64,000 nt of DNA from Ophthalmolycus amberensis (lineage: Eukaryota; Chordata; Actinopteri; Perciformes; Zoarcidae). Below are positions 33,899-45,844 of the stretch, piece after piece. Numbering within the stretch: position 1 is the first letter of the stretch; each line of letters opens with the position of its first letter. The translations under genes and the position numbers were made by a program. Location: the NCBI GenBank assembly GCA_024529925.1, contig JAFEUB010001387.1, positions 159,001 to 223,000 on the forward strand, given 5' to 3'. Under the pieces are notes generated by a model, which saw only the letters and a program-made list of their open reading frames with translations, did no database searches and was not told the origin of the DNA.

Positions 33899-34079
33899 GG
33901 ACTGCAGTCGACAGTCTGTCCCCATTGTCCTGCATCAGCCTTTGAAGTGAGGCCAGAGTGTGAATCAAACCACCGACTCCTTGTACAGAGTGTCAGGGAG
34001 CAAGTGAGACAAGGACACAGGAAAACAGCCAAACGGTGAGAGTTCAAAGGAAGACCTTCCGTCTTGTCAGGACCCTAAC
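33899..34079 (+). other. arl4d: arl4d 5' UTR, second exon (non-coding part)
   Basis: Begins after a pyrimidine-rich acceptor at 33898 and runs directly into the arl4d ATG at 34080. Confidence 0.55.
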
Positions 34080-34523
34080 ATGGGGAACCAGTTAACAGAA
34101 ATTGCCCCCAGCACCCCGTTCCTCCCCAGCTTCCAGTCTTTACACGTCGTGGTGATCGGTTTGGACTCGGCAGGGAAAACCTCCCTCCTCTACAGACTCA
34201 AGCTGCGGGAGTTTGTCGAGACGATCCCCACCAAAGGCTTCAACATGGAGCGGATTGAAGTACCCGTCGGGAACTCCAGAACCAACACCACCACGTTCCA
34301 GGTGTGGGACGTGGGCGGTCAAGAGAAACTCAGGCCCCTCTGGAGGTCGTACACCAGGCGGACGGACGGGCTGGTGTTCGTGGTGGACGCAGCAGAGGCA
34401 GAGCGCATGGAGGAGGCCAAGGCAGAGCTTCACCGGATCACCCGGTCGGCTGAGAACCAGGGGGTTCCCGTGCTGGTTCTGGCAAACAAACAGGACCTGG
34501 ATGGCGCTGTGTCTGCTTCAGAG
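34080..34523 (+). CDS. arl4d: arl4d coding exon 1
   Basis: 148 codons, ending GAG before donor GTAGTT. Contains the P-loop, both switches and NKQD. Confidence 0.92.
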
Positions 34524-37500
34524 GTAGTTATTGCTACATTAATGGCGTGGTATTGTTGTGTAGAGCTGATTTTTCAATGAATTACTTCAATGGTGAATGA
34601 AAAAAATATTGAGTTAATTGACTAACTCTATAAGTTTCACATGTAAAATGTTCTCCGGTTCTAGCGTCTTCAATCCAAAGGTTTCCTGCTTGTTATATAT
34701 TGTTAGTAAGAGTTTATGGTTTGGTAACTGGACAAAACCAGACATTTCAAGATGCCGCTATATGTTCTGGTACAAAGTTCAACGTTAATGTTTTTGGCAA
34801 GTGGGTCAGCAATCTACTTGCCCAAGGTCCATCTGAACTTGTCTCGACACAAATAGTTTTATTTATTAGCAGGTAGTATGTAGTAGTTGTATAAAAAGAC
34901 CACAGTTAGTTGTCACCTTTAATCCTTCAGTAAATAAATCTGGAATTTCACCCACACCCTTAACCATCATCCAACTGAACTCCTGTTTCCATATATCAGC
35001 CACACAGAAAAACCGTGTGAAATACTTTTGTTTTCTTTATGGGCAAGTCAGTTGTTGGATCGATTTGTTAGCCTGACGTGGCATTTAGCTTTCCCCGGGC
35101 AGTTGGACGATTGTTACTTTTGAGCCCTGTGGTAAAAGATGATTCACTATTTGTTGATATTTTGTACACAAAGAATTTCTTTCGTATCTTAACTGAAACC
35201 TGCGTATCATATTGGCACTAGTACTGATTCCCAGCCCGATACACAAGTGGTAGGATTTCACTGATCGATCTATAACTTGTAGCATTACTGGGTTTGATAT
35301 CCTGGCCCGCTCCCTCTCCTCCGGCCCGCTCCCTCTCCTCCGCTCCCTCTCCTCCGGCCCGCTCCCTCTCCTCCGCTCCCTCTCCTCCGGCCCGCTCCCT
35401 CTCCTCCGCTCCCTCTCCTCCGGCCCGCTCCCTCTCCTCCGCTCCCTCTCCTCCGCTCCCGCTCCCTCTCCTCCGCTCCGCTCCCTCTCCTCCGCTCCCG
35501 CGCCCTCTCCTCCGGCCCGCTCCCGCTCCTCCGGCCCGCTCCCTCTCCTCCGCTCCCGCTCCCTCTCCTCCGCTCCCTCTCCCTCTCCTCCGGCCCGCGC
35601 CCTCTCCTCCGCGCCCTCTCCTCCGCTCCCTCTCCTCCGGCCCGCGCCCTCTCCTCCGCTCCCTCTCCTCCGCTCCCTCTCCTCCGGCCCGCGCCCTCTC
35701 CTCCGCGCCCTCTCCTCCGCTCCCTCTCCTCCGCTCCCTCTCCTCCGCTCCCTCTCCTCCGCGCCCTCTCCTCCGCTCCCGCTCCCTCTCCTCCGCTCCC
35801 TCTCCTCCGCTCCCGCTCCCTCTCCTCCGGCCCGCGCCCTCTCCTCCGCGCCCTCTCCTCCGCTCCCTCTCCTCCGCTCCCTCTCCTCCGCTCCCTCTCC
35901 TCCGCTCCCTCTCCTCCGGCCCGCGCCCTCTCCTCCGCTCCCTCTCCTCCGCTCCCTCTCCTCCGCTCCCTCTCCTCCGCTCCCTCTCCTCCGCTCCCTC
36001 TCCTCCGGCCCGCGCCCTCTCCTCCGCTCCCTCTCCTCCGCTCCCGCTCCCTCTCCTCCGCTCCCTCTCCCTCTCCTCCGCTTCCTCTCCCTCTCCTCCG
36101 CTCCCTCTCCCTCTCCTCCGCTCCCTCTCCTCCGGCCCGCGCCCTCCTCCGCTCCCTCTCCTCCGGCCCGCTCCCTCTCCTCCGGCCCGCGCCCTCTCCT
36201 CCGCTCCCTCTCCTCCGCTCCCTCTCCTCCGGCCCGCGCCCTCTCCTCCGCTCCCTCTCCTCCGCTCCCTCTCCTCCGGCCCGCGCCCTCTCCTCCCGCG
36301 CCCTCTCCTCCGCTCCCTCTCCTCCGGCCCGCTCCCTCTCCTCCGCTCCCTCTCCTGCCGCTCCCTCTCCTCCGGCCCGCTCCTCTCCTCCGCGCCCTCT
36401 CCTCCGCTCCCTCTCCTCCGGCCCGCTCCCTCTCCTCCGCGCCCTCTCCTCCGCTCCCTCTCCTCCGCTCCACTCTCCTCCGCGCCCTCATCCTCCGCGC
36501 CCCTCCCCGGCCCGCTCCCTCTCCTCCGCTCCCTCTCCTCCGGCCCGCTCCCTCTCCTCCTCCGCTCCTCGCTCCTCCTGCCCCGCTCCCTCTCCTCCGC
36601 TCCCCTCTCCTCCGCCCCTCTCCTCCGCGCCCTCTCCTCCGCTCCCTCTCCTCCGCGCCCTCTCCTCCGCTCCCTCTCCTCCGGCCCGCTCCCTCTCCTC
36701 CGCTCCCTCTACCTCCGCGCCCTCTCCTCCGGCCCGCTCCCTCTCCTCCGCTCCCTCTCCTCCGGCCCGCTCCCTCTCCTCCGCGCCCTCTCCTCCGCTC
36801 CCTCTCCTCCGGCCCGCTCCCTCTCCTCCGCGCCCTCTCCTCCGCTCCCTCTCCTCCGGCCCGCTCCCTCTCCTCCGCTCCCTCTCCTCCGCGCCCTCTC
36901 CTCCGGCCCGCTCCCTCTCCTCCGCTCCCTCTCCTCCGGCCCGCTCCCTCTCCTCCGCTCCCTCTCCTCCGCTCCCTCTCCTCCGCGCCCTCTCCTCCGC
37001 TCCCTCTCCTCCGGCCCGCTCCCTCTCCTCCGCGCCCTCTCCTCCGCTCCCTCGCCTCCGGCCCGCTCCCTCTCCTCCGCTCCCTCTCCTCCGGCCCGCT
37101 CCCTCTCCTCCGCTCCCTCTCCTCCGCTCCCTCTCCTCCGCTCCCTCTCCTCCGGCCCACTCCCTCTCCTCCGCTCCCTCTCCTCCGGCCCGCTCCCTCT
37201 CCTCCGCGCCCTCTCCTCCGCTCCCTCGCCTCCGGCCCGCTCCCTCTCCTCCGGCCCGCTCCCTCTCCTCCGCTCCCTCGCCTCCGGCCCGCTCCCTCTC
37301 CTCCGCTCCCTCGCCTCCGGCCCGCTCCCTCTCCTCCGCTCCCTCGCCTCCGGCCCGCTCCCTCTCCTCCGCTCCCTCTCCTCCGCTCCCTCTCCTCCGG
37401 CCCGCTCCCTCTCCTCCGCTCCCTCTCCTCCGCTCCCTCTCCTCCGGCCCACGCCCTCTCCTCCGCTCCCTCTCCTCCGCTCCCTCTCCTCCGGCTGTCA

Positions 37501-38023
37501 CAATAGCAGAAGTTGAGTAGTCGATACCGATACCGCCGTGAAAACAAAGCAATAACTCGCATGTACTTCCAACAAACTCGTGTGGTGGTTTGGCAAATGT
37601 ATTCTTAATCCCCGATGATCTGCCCCAAGTTTCTCACCAAAAACTACATTTTACAAGATTACATTTGAACACATGATAATGGTATAATACACTTAAATAC
37701 TCTTTAACTAAATAGAACTTGTACAGATTCAAAGGTAACAAGGCTTTGGGTGAGCGAGAGCTTAATTTAGGTCTGTTTGAGTTTCTGATGTTTTCGTGAT
37801 GTATAGTTTGTTTTTTTCTGGAGTGGCAACACTTAGTATTCAATTGTCTCCTGCGTTTCAGGTGGAGAAGGTTCTGGCTCTCCACGAGCTGAGCTCGTCC
37901 ACGCTGCACCACACGCAGGGCTGCTCAGCGCTGGACGGTCGGGGCCTTCAGGGCTTGGAGAAACTTTACGAGATGATCCTGAAGAGGAAGAAGATGCTCC
38001 GACAGAGCAAGAAGAGGAGATGA
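34080..38023 (+). CDS. arl4d: ADP-ribosylation factor-like protein 4D (two coding exons)
   Basis: Exons 34080-34523 and 37862-38023 (phase 0 junction) encode 201 residues, the length of human ARL4D as I recall it. ARL4D is a small GTPase of the ARF family; ARL4 proteins act at the plasma membrane and in the nucleus, recruiting cytohesin/ARNO and affecting actin and migration. Visible: N-terminal Gly2 for myristoylation (MGNQLTE), P-loop GLDSAGKT at 27-34, switch 2 WDVGGQEKLRPLW at about 76-88, NKQD at 136-139, and the ARL4-type basic tail KRKKMLRQSKKRR. The SYTRRTDGLVFVVDAAE stretch is ARL4-specific and, with the N-terminus, favours 4D over 4A/4C. Without splicing the frame would read 18 unrelated residues to a stop at about 34580. 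The intron is odd because mammalian ARL4 coding regions are, to my knowledge, uninterrupted. Confidence 0.93.
35303..37495. repeat. GC-rich 14-bp minisatellite inside the arl4d intron
   Basis: About 2.2 kb of CGCTCCCTCTCCTC units (14 bp) with variants CGCGCCCTCTCCTC and a 19-bp form CGGCCCGCTCCCTCTCCTC. The + strand (the arl4d transcript) is pyrimidine-rich; the - strand is G-rich (GGAGGAGAGGGAGCGG). No frame contains stops, giving false ORFs of 740 codons (+) and 825 codons (-). Indels cluster at 36290-36720. Confidence 0.97.
37862..38023 (+). CDS. arl4d: arl4d coding exon 2
   Basis: 53 codons plus TGA after acceptor 'ctgcgtttcag'. Starts VEKVLALHEL and contains the G5 region QGCSALDGRGLQ and the basic tail. 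Confidence 0.92.
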   Translation: MEKVLALHELSSSTLHHTQGCSALDGRGLQGLEKLYEMILKRKKMLRQSKKRR

Positions 38024-38665
38024 GGGAGAGGGTCGCTGGGGATGATGGAGGTTTAGTTTTTGAAACACTACTTGTCTGAGGACCTTTCTCAGCAGCCACG
38101 TCTGACACTTTTGGAACTTCAGAGGGTAAAACCAGAAGGAAGCCTGTCAAGACTTCAGACAAGTTGGGATGAGTTCACACTTTGGCTCTCAAGTCTGTTC
38201 CACATGTTCCTTCACCAGACGTTTGGGCAGACCTGCTTCCTTTGGGATCGCGTCTGCTCTCGAGCACTCTGCCCTCTCCTCCTGTCCCATCCCCCCATCC
38301 TCAGAGGAGCATAGCGGAGCGATGTACTGCTCCAGAGGGGAACCTGTGCAAGACATAATGAACTCGCTCCAATATTGAAGGATGTTTTCTACCACTACTT
38401 GCACAGTAATGTCACTTATTAATGGCTGATGTTACTCTATTTCTCTATTTATATATATATATATATATATAATCAATCAAGCACACTGTGGCAGAATCCA
38501 GCCGTGCAACTTTAGTTTTCACTGCTCGCCAAAGTTGTTGTCACTGTTTCAGGGTTGGCTGCATGGTTGGTTGGTCATTTCAAACGAGTAATTGTTTTTT
38601 CATACGGTGTGCATTTAAATTTGGAAAATGTCAACGTGAATAAATGATTGTGCAACTTTTGCATT
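38024..38665 (+). terminator. arl4d: arl4d 3' UTR and polyadenylation signal
   Basis: AATAAA at 38639-38644 about 615 bp after the stop. A (TA)n run lies at 38451-38470. Confidence 0.6.
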
Positions 38666-40225
38666 AATTACTGGAAATCCTTTTTTGCACTGGGGATAAA
38701 TTGACATGAAGATATTACACACGTTAGGCCTGACCACACAGAAGCGTTGCAGCGGGCGTGTTGGGCAAAACTGCTGACGAGCCTGTGGAGCGGGGCTGCG
38801 TGCACAACCAGGCCATCACATTTAATTAAATGAAGAAAAAAGTTGATTCAACGAGCTCATGCTGTTGAATGAAGAGAAGAATTCTATAGTTCATCAGACT
38901 TCAAAAAAACGCTAATATCAACCTTTTGTCTGCATTTCGGTGTGATCTAATATAATCAGTGTTGTATAGGGCCAGTACAACGGTACCGACTGAGTAATGT
39001 CACTTATTAATGGATGATGTTACTCTATTTGTCTTATTGTCAACAATCCTATCACAAAAACTGTCACGGAAGTATATTAAGATGTATGGATGCCAGTGGC
39101 CACGTCCCTGCTTCCATCCCTCGTACTTGCTCGGGCCACACCTCTCTTGAGACTCTGATTCATTTTGGTCTCAGCTACACACCCGTAAAGCTTTGTGAGA
39201 GCATCTTGTGACGGTATCTCTGTGATGAAATGTGTCCACAGACATATTAATAGTAGTACACCTGGCAAAGTACTCAAAACCAACTTGTTGGTAGTTCCAG
39301 CTACAGTAGGTAGGACAACATTTTGCCAGTATAGGATTGTAAGTGTAGCTCTAGCGCAAGTTCAGTCAGGAAGACACTCACTGGTGATCTCAGTCTCTCC
39401 TCTCCTTGTAATTACTCTGTCAGCTGATTGGGGGCGTGCACTTTTAACTAACCAACCAGATTCTGCACACCGGTTCCTGAAGCCAATCAGATCGTTGCTG
39501 TCGAGCGTTAAAGTCTTCTCCTCTCTGCTGCTGTCAGTTGTCATTTCAGTGTTAAGCAGATGCGACCCGCCTCCACCCCAGTCACCTCCAGTCAGCATCA
39601 GTCAGGCTCCTGATGCATCATCAGTGCAGCATCTCCTTTCACCACCACCACCAGTGTCTGGACTCCAGGGGGGTTAGGCCTGTTGGACCTCAGTACCCCT
39701 ACCCTCGCTGGTAGTACTTCAGGATGGAGTCCAATCGCCAAAGACTTTGCACTTTCATATTTGATGCATGTATAATAAATCATTGTTAACTTGTAAAACA
39801 AGTCTCTCCTGATTGAAATACATTTACTCAAGTACTGCACTTAAGTAGAAATGTAAGATACTTGAGTACTTCCATTTGATGCTCTATATTTTTACTCCAC
39901 TACATCTCAGGAGTCCAGTGAAATCTCCAGACTGTTTGTGATGAACTGAAGGATGAAGTGCTCCTTTATGTGGAGAGAACATTCGTACTTTATCAGCCAA
40001 ATGAAGTTCAACCTAAAAAGCCTCATGGATCAGATTGAAAATGAATCGTCACAAAGCTGAAGGTGGGAGTGTTCTGTTATTGGGGGTTCCCACAGGACTG
40101 CAATGCTACGAACATGATGCTCTAGAATATGATGCGTTGTAAGTGTAACGACGTCAGAGCAGTGACGTGGGAATGCTGTCACGGCTCTGCACCAATGACA
40201 TTGCTTAATTTAAGCTATCGTTATT
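38666..40225. other. Intergenic, no gene recognised
   Basis: Holds a 36-bp near repeat ('gtcacttattaatgg.tgatgttactctattt') at 38998 that copies 38409 in the arl4d 3' UTR. Short ORFs show no known protein. Confidence 0.4.
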
Positions 40226-40378
40226 ATAGACAATTCAATTTCAATTCAATTTATTTCTATAGCGCAAGATCACAAATCACAAATTTGCCTCAGAGGGCTT
40301 TACAATCTGTCCACATCCTCTGTCCCGGGACCCTCACATGGGAACAGGAAGAAGTCCCCCAAAAAGACCTTTGACGGA
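40226..40378 (-). mobile_element. LINE/SINE 3' end with ATTGAA tail
   Basis: On the - strand it ends '...gcgctatagaaataaattgaattg', and carries 'gtaaagccctctgaggcaaa'. The same 3' end occurs on the + strand at 43000-43066. Typical teleost retroelement tail; the parent is not fixed. Confidence 0.6.
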
Positions 40379-41330
40379 AGAAGCCAAGTGGCGTTTAACT
40401 GCTGTAGTGTAACTGAAACACTTCCCAATGAAAAGTAACATGAAGCTCCACTAGCAGCTGTTTCCAAGTAGCATCCCCAACATTGGAAAACAGCGTTTTC
40501 AAAATAAGCTCCGCATAGTTTCAGTCCAACTGCAGAAGAGGCCAGCTGTCTGCAGTATCCCTGGTAAAGATGTCAGCAGGCCTCAACACACAGGATCAGG
40601 ACCAAACCAGCCACATGTCTGGCTCTGCTTCACTGTGTATCCTGACTTTCCATCTGCCTTTGTCCTCACTTCTTCTTTCTGCCTCTGCTGAAGCTCCTTA
40701 CATGCAAAGAATCCTACATCTCGATACATTCTTCTGTATGAAACACTTGTTCTGCCTCCGAGCTATCCTTACCATTTGGCACAATGAATGCAATAAGTCA
40801 CCTTTCCACTGTTCTTGAGTCATGGATACATCAATCACCACTTGTGATTGCTGTCATAGCGATATACAGAGATTATTCCCTTCACTTCGCTCTCTGTCTG
40901 TCTGTTCCTGCTGTTTCCTCCTCGCAGCAGTACTGTGATGTAGAAAGCTCTGTGGTTTTTGACGAGTATCTACTTTAAAGGGAGGCTCTGGCTTCACACA
41001 CCATTTCAGATGAGACATGCCTTCCAAAATAGAACTGACTGCATCCAGAACACAGTGTGACCTCAGTCTGCTCAACCTCCATTCTCCACTGAGGCAAACC
41101 ATCTCAGGCTGCTCTGCATGATCAACTCCCCTCCACCCTGCTGCTCTCACGCGGTGTTATTGTTGGCACTGCTGTTGATTGGATCATCAAAGGGATAATG
41201 AATCATAACAGATCATAACAGCATGCAGCCAATGTGTTTTTAACTGAGGTTATGGTGAAGCGCTGACTGGAGATTTGAAGTTGTGGCCCTCTCTACTCCT
41301 TAGTCAGCATAAACGTTGAATGGATGTTGA
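40379..41330. other. Intergenic
   Basis: Short unrecognised ORFs only. Confidence 0.4.
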
Positions 41331-41588
41331 ATGGACTTGGTCTATCGCACCTTTCTAGTCTTCCGACCACTCAAAGCGCTGTTACACTACATGTCATCCT
41401 CCGAGGTACACCCACTAGAGTACAAGGTGCCACTCTCCATCGAACCAAGCATCCACAGCCATTCTCACCGATGCCGATGACACGGCCCGTTACAGTGCAA
41501 CTAACATGGACATGGACTACAGCGGAGCCGGGGATGGAACCGGCGATCTTCTGAGTGATGGATGACCCAATGAGCCACAGTCACCCCG
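41331..41588 (-). mobile_element. tRNA-derived SINE (same family as 4168-4425)
   Basis: On the - strand: B-box-like 'cggttccatccccggctcc' then 'tagtccatgtccatg', matching the other copy's 'ccccggctcaactagtccatg'. The 3' part 'cactcaaagcgct' is in the expected place. Somewhat diverged. Confidence 0.65.
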
Positions 41589-42559
41589 AACCAAGATCCC
41601 TGAAGAAGCTCTTTATTGCAAGTTGTACTAGCTTACAGTATATGCCAGAAATTAATTGAATTCCAATACAAAAATGGAAATATAATCCACTATGCATCCT
41701 GGTATAGAGCAGCTACAGATATAAAATACAGCGGTGCTGGTCAACCCAAGTTCTCAGTCCCATCACACCTTATCTCCTCTCCTGTAATACAGCTGGGCAA
41801 TAAACACATCTGATATGTCCACATATCCTGCATTCACTGAGACCGGGGACACGTGATCACGTGGCTGGTTGTCAGAAACTGTCAACCTCCATGAGCGACC
41901 CGTTCTCAATCCCAACTCCTCAGATACCGAGGCGTGGTCAGCACCCCTCAGCATCTACAAGCAGCCTGCGAGGTCCCGTTACGCTCTGGATCAGACTTTC
42001 AACTCATTCACTGTTAACCCATTCATGCCATTGAAGGATGGGCAGAGCAGCTGACGTTGTGTAAGAGTGTAAAGTCCTCAGATTATGACCACGCTTCTCT
42101 GTTTGAGGCGTTCGGAGTGAGAATGTGTTCTGTTGGGAACATCTTACAAAGTGTTGTGGATTCTGCCTCTCTGTCTTTTTTTCTTTCTTTTAAGATGTAG
42201 ATGTAAATAAATGTAGCAAACTGCAGTCTAATTTACTCGGATATTGTGCTTTGTTAGCTTTTGAATGTAATTTGAACAGTTTTGACATCAGCGTATGAAC
42301 ATGTGCAGACACACAGATGTTTAGTGACGGTTGAGTTTGAGTGAGAAAACAGTTTGTTGAATGCGTTACGTGTCAAAGCCACAAGCTTGCAATGCTGCGA
42401 GGCTGATGGTTATCAGCGGTTGTGGGTCAGAGGGGTTCTGCTCCACCGACTATAGGTTCAGCAGGCCGTCATCATCTCGTCACTGACTGATGCTGCTGTG
42501 GCTGCCTGACACCCACTGCTCCTCGTATCATTGGTCACATTTCTATTACAATAACTGCT
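41589..42559. other. Intergenic
   Basis: No gene or clear repeat recognised. Confidence 0.4.
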
Positions 42560-42787
42560 TTTATTATGTCCACGCACCGGACATGGGCTCCGTCTGGAGC
42601 TCGCTCCCCAAACACACCGACTGCACCGACCGCTCCATCTTCAGACCACAAGTCAAAACCACCTTTTCAGAACTGCTTATAGTGTGTGACCATTGTTGTG
42701 TGTTTGATGATGTTCATGTAAAGTGTCTTTAAATATTCTGAAAAGCGCTCTATAAATAAAATGTATTATTATTATTATTATTATCAT
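42560..42787 (+). mobile_element. L2-like LINE 3' end
   Basis: Short coding relic (VWSSLPKHTDCTDRSIF, a LINE C-terminal motif) then 'aagcgctctataaataaaatg' and an ATT microsatellite tail. 5' truncated. Confidence 0.6.
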
Positions 42788-42999
42788 CATTATTAATCTT
42801 ATATATCCACTGCTGATTTCTTCTGCTGTTCTTAGTGCTACTACTATTACTACTACCATCATTTCTGTCATATGACGATGTGTTGATGCTGTGATGATGT
42901 TCATTCTGTACCCATGACCTCCTGATGGAGGGATCCCTCCTCACTTGCTCTCCCAAAGGTGGATTCCGTTGTATTTATTTTCCAAGGAAGCAGAATGTC

Positions 43000-43066
43000 T
43001 GCTGTACCGACTGTAAAGCCCCCTGAGGCCAATTCGTGATGCTGGGCTATACAAAATAAATGTAAT
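43000..43066 (+). mobile_element. Retroelement 3' tail
   Basis: 'gtaaagccccctgaggcc' followed by 'gggctatacaaaataaatg', same family as 40226-40378. Confidence 0.5.
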
Positions 43067-43183
43067 TGATCACCAATACGCATCCAAGAAGATGCCACCT
43101 ACCTCGAGCGGAGGCAGTAACTATATTACATAACTAACCCTAACTATGAAGGGTGCGGAGGTGGAAGGCAGCTGGCAGAATAT

Positions 43184-43482
43184 AAATATAATATATATAT
43201 AATAGAAGATATATATTATATTATATATTTTATATAATATATATATAATATAAATATATATATTATATATATATTATACAATATATATATTATATAATAT
43301 ATTTTATATAATATATATATTATATAATATATATATTATATTATATATATATTATACAATATATATATTATATTATATATTTTATATAATATAATATATA
43401 TAATATAATATATATATTATATTATATATATATTATACAATATATATATTATATTATAGATATATTATATTATATATATATA
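43184..43482. repeat. AT-only repeat, cruciform-prone
   Basis: About 300 bp of (TA)n with regular TATATTATATAATATA variants; almost no G or C. Many overlapping palindromes. Confidence 0.92.
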
Positions 43483-44600
43483 AAGAGCGACGAATCCCAC
43501 AAACCAACACGGACAGACTGCTGTGGAACGTGTCCGTGTGAAGACAAAGGTTATTGACCAGACTTCTGTTACGTGATGTTAACACCACATGACATTACGT
43601 AATAAGCACTCAAACCACAATCTTATCCAAAACAGAACTCCAACAGAACTCCAACAGAACTCCAAGTAAACCTTAAAACGATGACCCTTTAACGATACCT
43701 CCTGATTTATGTTGTTAGCCGACAGCTTCACGTGTAACAGCGGAGCGGACTTCAACTGGATGGACTTCTGTTCTCAGCATCACACATGCAGATGGAATCC
43801 TCCTCTTCTGGCTCGACCTGTTGCGTTGCTTAACAGGTTATTCCAGGGAGTGACCTCAGAGTGACAGGCTGCTCTTTGGTATGTGAAGCATGTGCTACTC
43901 TGACACGCTTCAGGCTGATCATGTCACACGAGCATCTAGCTGCTGATGTCAAAGGCCATTCACACATTCTTTGGTATTGGCATTTTATTTTGTGCAACTA
44001 GAACAGTTTCACATGCTTTAAACACATCGCTGCTGCTGAACAGGTGTACGGCTTAAACGTGATGGAGTATTTTTCCTGCGTTCCTCTCATGCTTTAAAAA
44101 CAGAAATATTTGAATCTCATTGTTGCAGTGATTTATTGTCTTCATGATTCAGCGTAAAGGAGCATTCATGATTTATTTCTGCGGTGAAGCGGTTTGTTCT
44201 TCTGCTGCTTGTTGACTGTATCTCTGTAATCGTTTCACCGAGAGACATTCTGAAGATATCTCTGGAATCTGTGTGGAATTCTCGTGCTTTCTGATGTATT
44301 GGTTGTCTGTGTTAGCTTTTAGCTTTGTGTTCGTAGCTTTGTCCGGAGTGCGTAGTCATGGCGGTGATACGTGATATTGTGGTGCATCTTCTAGTTCATT
44401 ATATTAGTTTGTGTAGAATTGTGTTTGCAGTGTGTACAGTGGCTTACAGGATATTGTTGCCCAGAATCTCTTCTTTAACTGGGTATATAACATGTGTGTG
44501 ACATTCATTATATTAGTTTCTGAGAAGTGCATTGTACGACACGATGCACGCTAAACTTTCTCCGTAGCCCCCCCTGGGGGGGGGTAGGGGGGGCACTCGG
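43483..44600. other. Intergenic
   Basis: A triple 'aacagaactcc' at 43631-43664 is the only pattern noticed. No gene recognised. Confidence 0.4.
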
Positions 44601-44601
44601 T

Positions 44602-44654
44602 GGAATGTGTGCAATCTTACAAATATCTGAACTTTGTAAGATTGCACACATTCC
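44602..44654. repeat. Perfect hairpin, 22-bp stem and 9-nt loop
   Basis: 44602-44623 and 44633-44654 are exact reverse complements ('ggaatgtgtgcaatcttacaaa'). It lies right after a G/C-run region (44567-44592). Confidence 0.85.
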
Positions 44655-45284
44655 AAAGGGGCACCAGCCCTCGTCAGCCTGTCCTTCTGAGGAGTGAAGC
44701 CTGGAGAAGAGCAGCTTATCTATCGTACCTGCCTCCTGAGACAGAGCCCCACAGAATGGTGGGATGCTCCAGGGCTGGACCGCCATCATCTGAGCCATTT
44801 CTGCATACCAGGGAACAGCGACCCGGGGTTACCAGAACCCTGTCTCACTCTTTCCATCAGGGAGGGATGAGGTGGAGTAGGGAAGAGGCATAAAGCAGCT
44901 TTCTTGGCCATGGCACTAATGCAAAGGCCTCCACCCAGGGAAACATCCATGAACCCAGCGGTGACCAAGCATTGCCAGTACATCTCCACATGTGCAGGAT
45001 CCAGCGGGACCAAACCCAAGTGCTTAAATGATGGAATGATGGTCAACACCATCACTGTTCAACCCGTTGCAGTTGCAGAACGCCTGCAGCGGGGAAGTCC
45101 GTCTGAGTTTGTGACAGAGTGGCCCACACTGTAAACCAACTCATCTTGGAGATCAAACCCTGATCTTCAGAATAGTGCACGACCCCCTCTATGTCCTGGG
45201 ATACAGCCCAGTCTGTGACTGTGTGTTGAGTGGCCTTCAGAATAGACAGACAGGTGATTCATTACAGTCCAGGCCCCCAAACTC
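44655..45284. other. Unassigned; weak open frames on both strands
   Basis: Frames of 97, 89 and 76 codons, none recognised. Possibly a decayed element. Confidence 0.3.
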
Positions 45285-45370
45285 TGGAACCCATCCATCC
45301 ATTGGATCGAACCCGGGTCCCTCTGCTGTGAGGTGACCGTGCAGCCACGACACCACCGTGCAGCGCTCTC
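45285..45370 (-). mobile_element. HE1-like tRNA-SINE fragment
   Basis: 'ggatcgaacccgggtccctctgctgtgag' read on the + strand is the reverse of the tRNA-like head (B box GGTTCGATCC) of HE1-type fish SINEs, followed by 'ccaccgtgcagcgc'. Confidence 0.5.
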
Positions 45371-45565
45371 TGGAATCATTTGACTAAATATATCACTACT
45401 TTTAAATCTCTTCTCAAAACATTTCTTTAAAAAACTTTATTCCGTGTGATTTTAATTGAATTCCTACTTATTTGTGTATAATATATTTAATTATTATTGT
45501 TTTCTTGTATTTCTTTCTTGTTGTGAAGCACTTTGTGACATTAAGATTTTTTTAAAATAGTTTTC
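45371..45565 (+). mobile_element. L2-like LINE 3' UTR
   Basis: 'aaatctcttctcaaaacatttc' then 'gtgaagcactttgtgacatt', the usual L2 3' end. Confidence 0.5.
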
Positions 45566-45844
45566 TGATCATTTGTAGCAGGAGGCAAACATTTAAAAAA
45601 GCCAACAGCTACGAGCATTCATTCCTTTGATGACATTGCGTTACGTACGCAATGAAAATATCAAAGCATTTCATAAAAAAATGACCATATGTTGAATGTT
45701 CCAATTATGTTATTTGTGTTGAGAAATGTTTTTCTACGTTTAGAGGGAAGCATAGGCCGAGAGGCCCGTACCACTGCACGTGAGGCAGAACATCCAGGTC
45801 TCTGAAGTTACTCAGGTCCTGCAACACTGCGCCGGTACAGAGCT

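Noticed and set aside
35085..37562. 825-codon (-) and 740-codon (+) Arg/Gly/Glu- or Ser/Pro/Leu-rich frames
   Set aside because: Both strands open over the same stop-free minisatellite, which lies in the arl4d intron.
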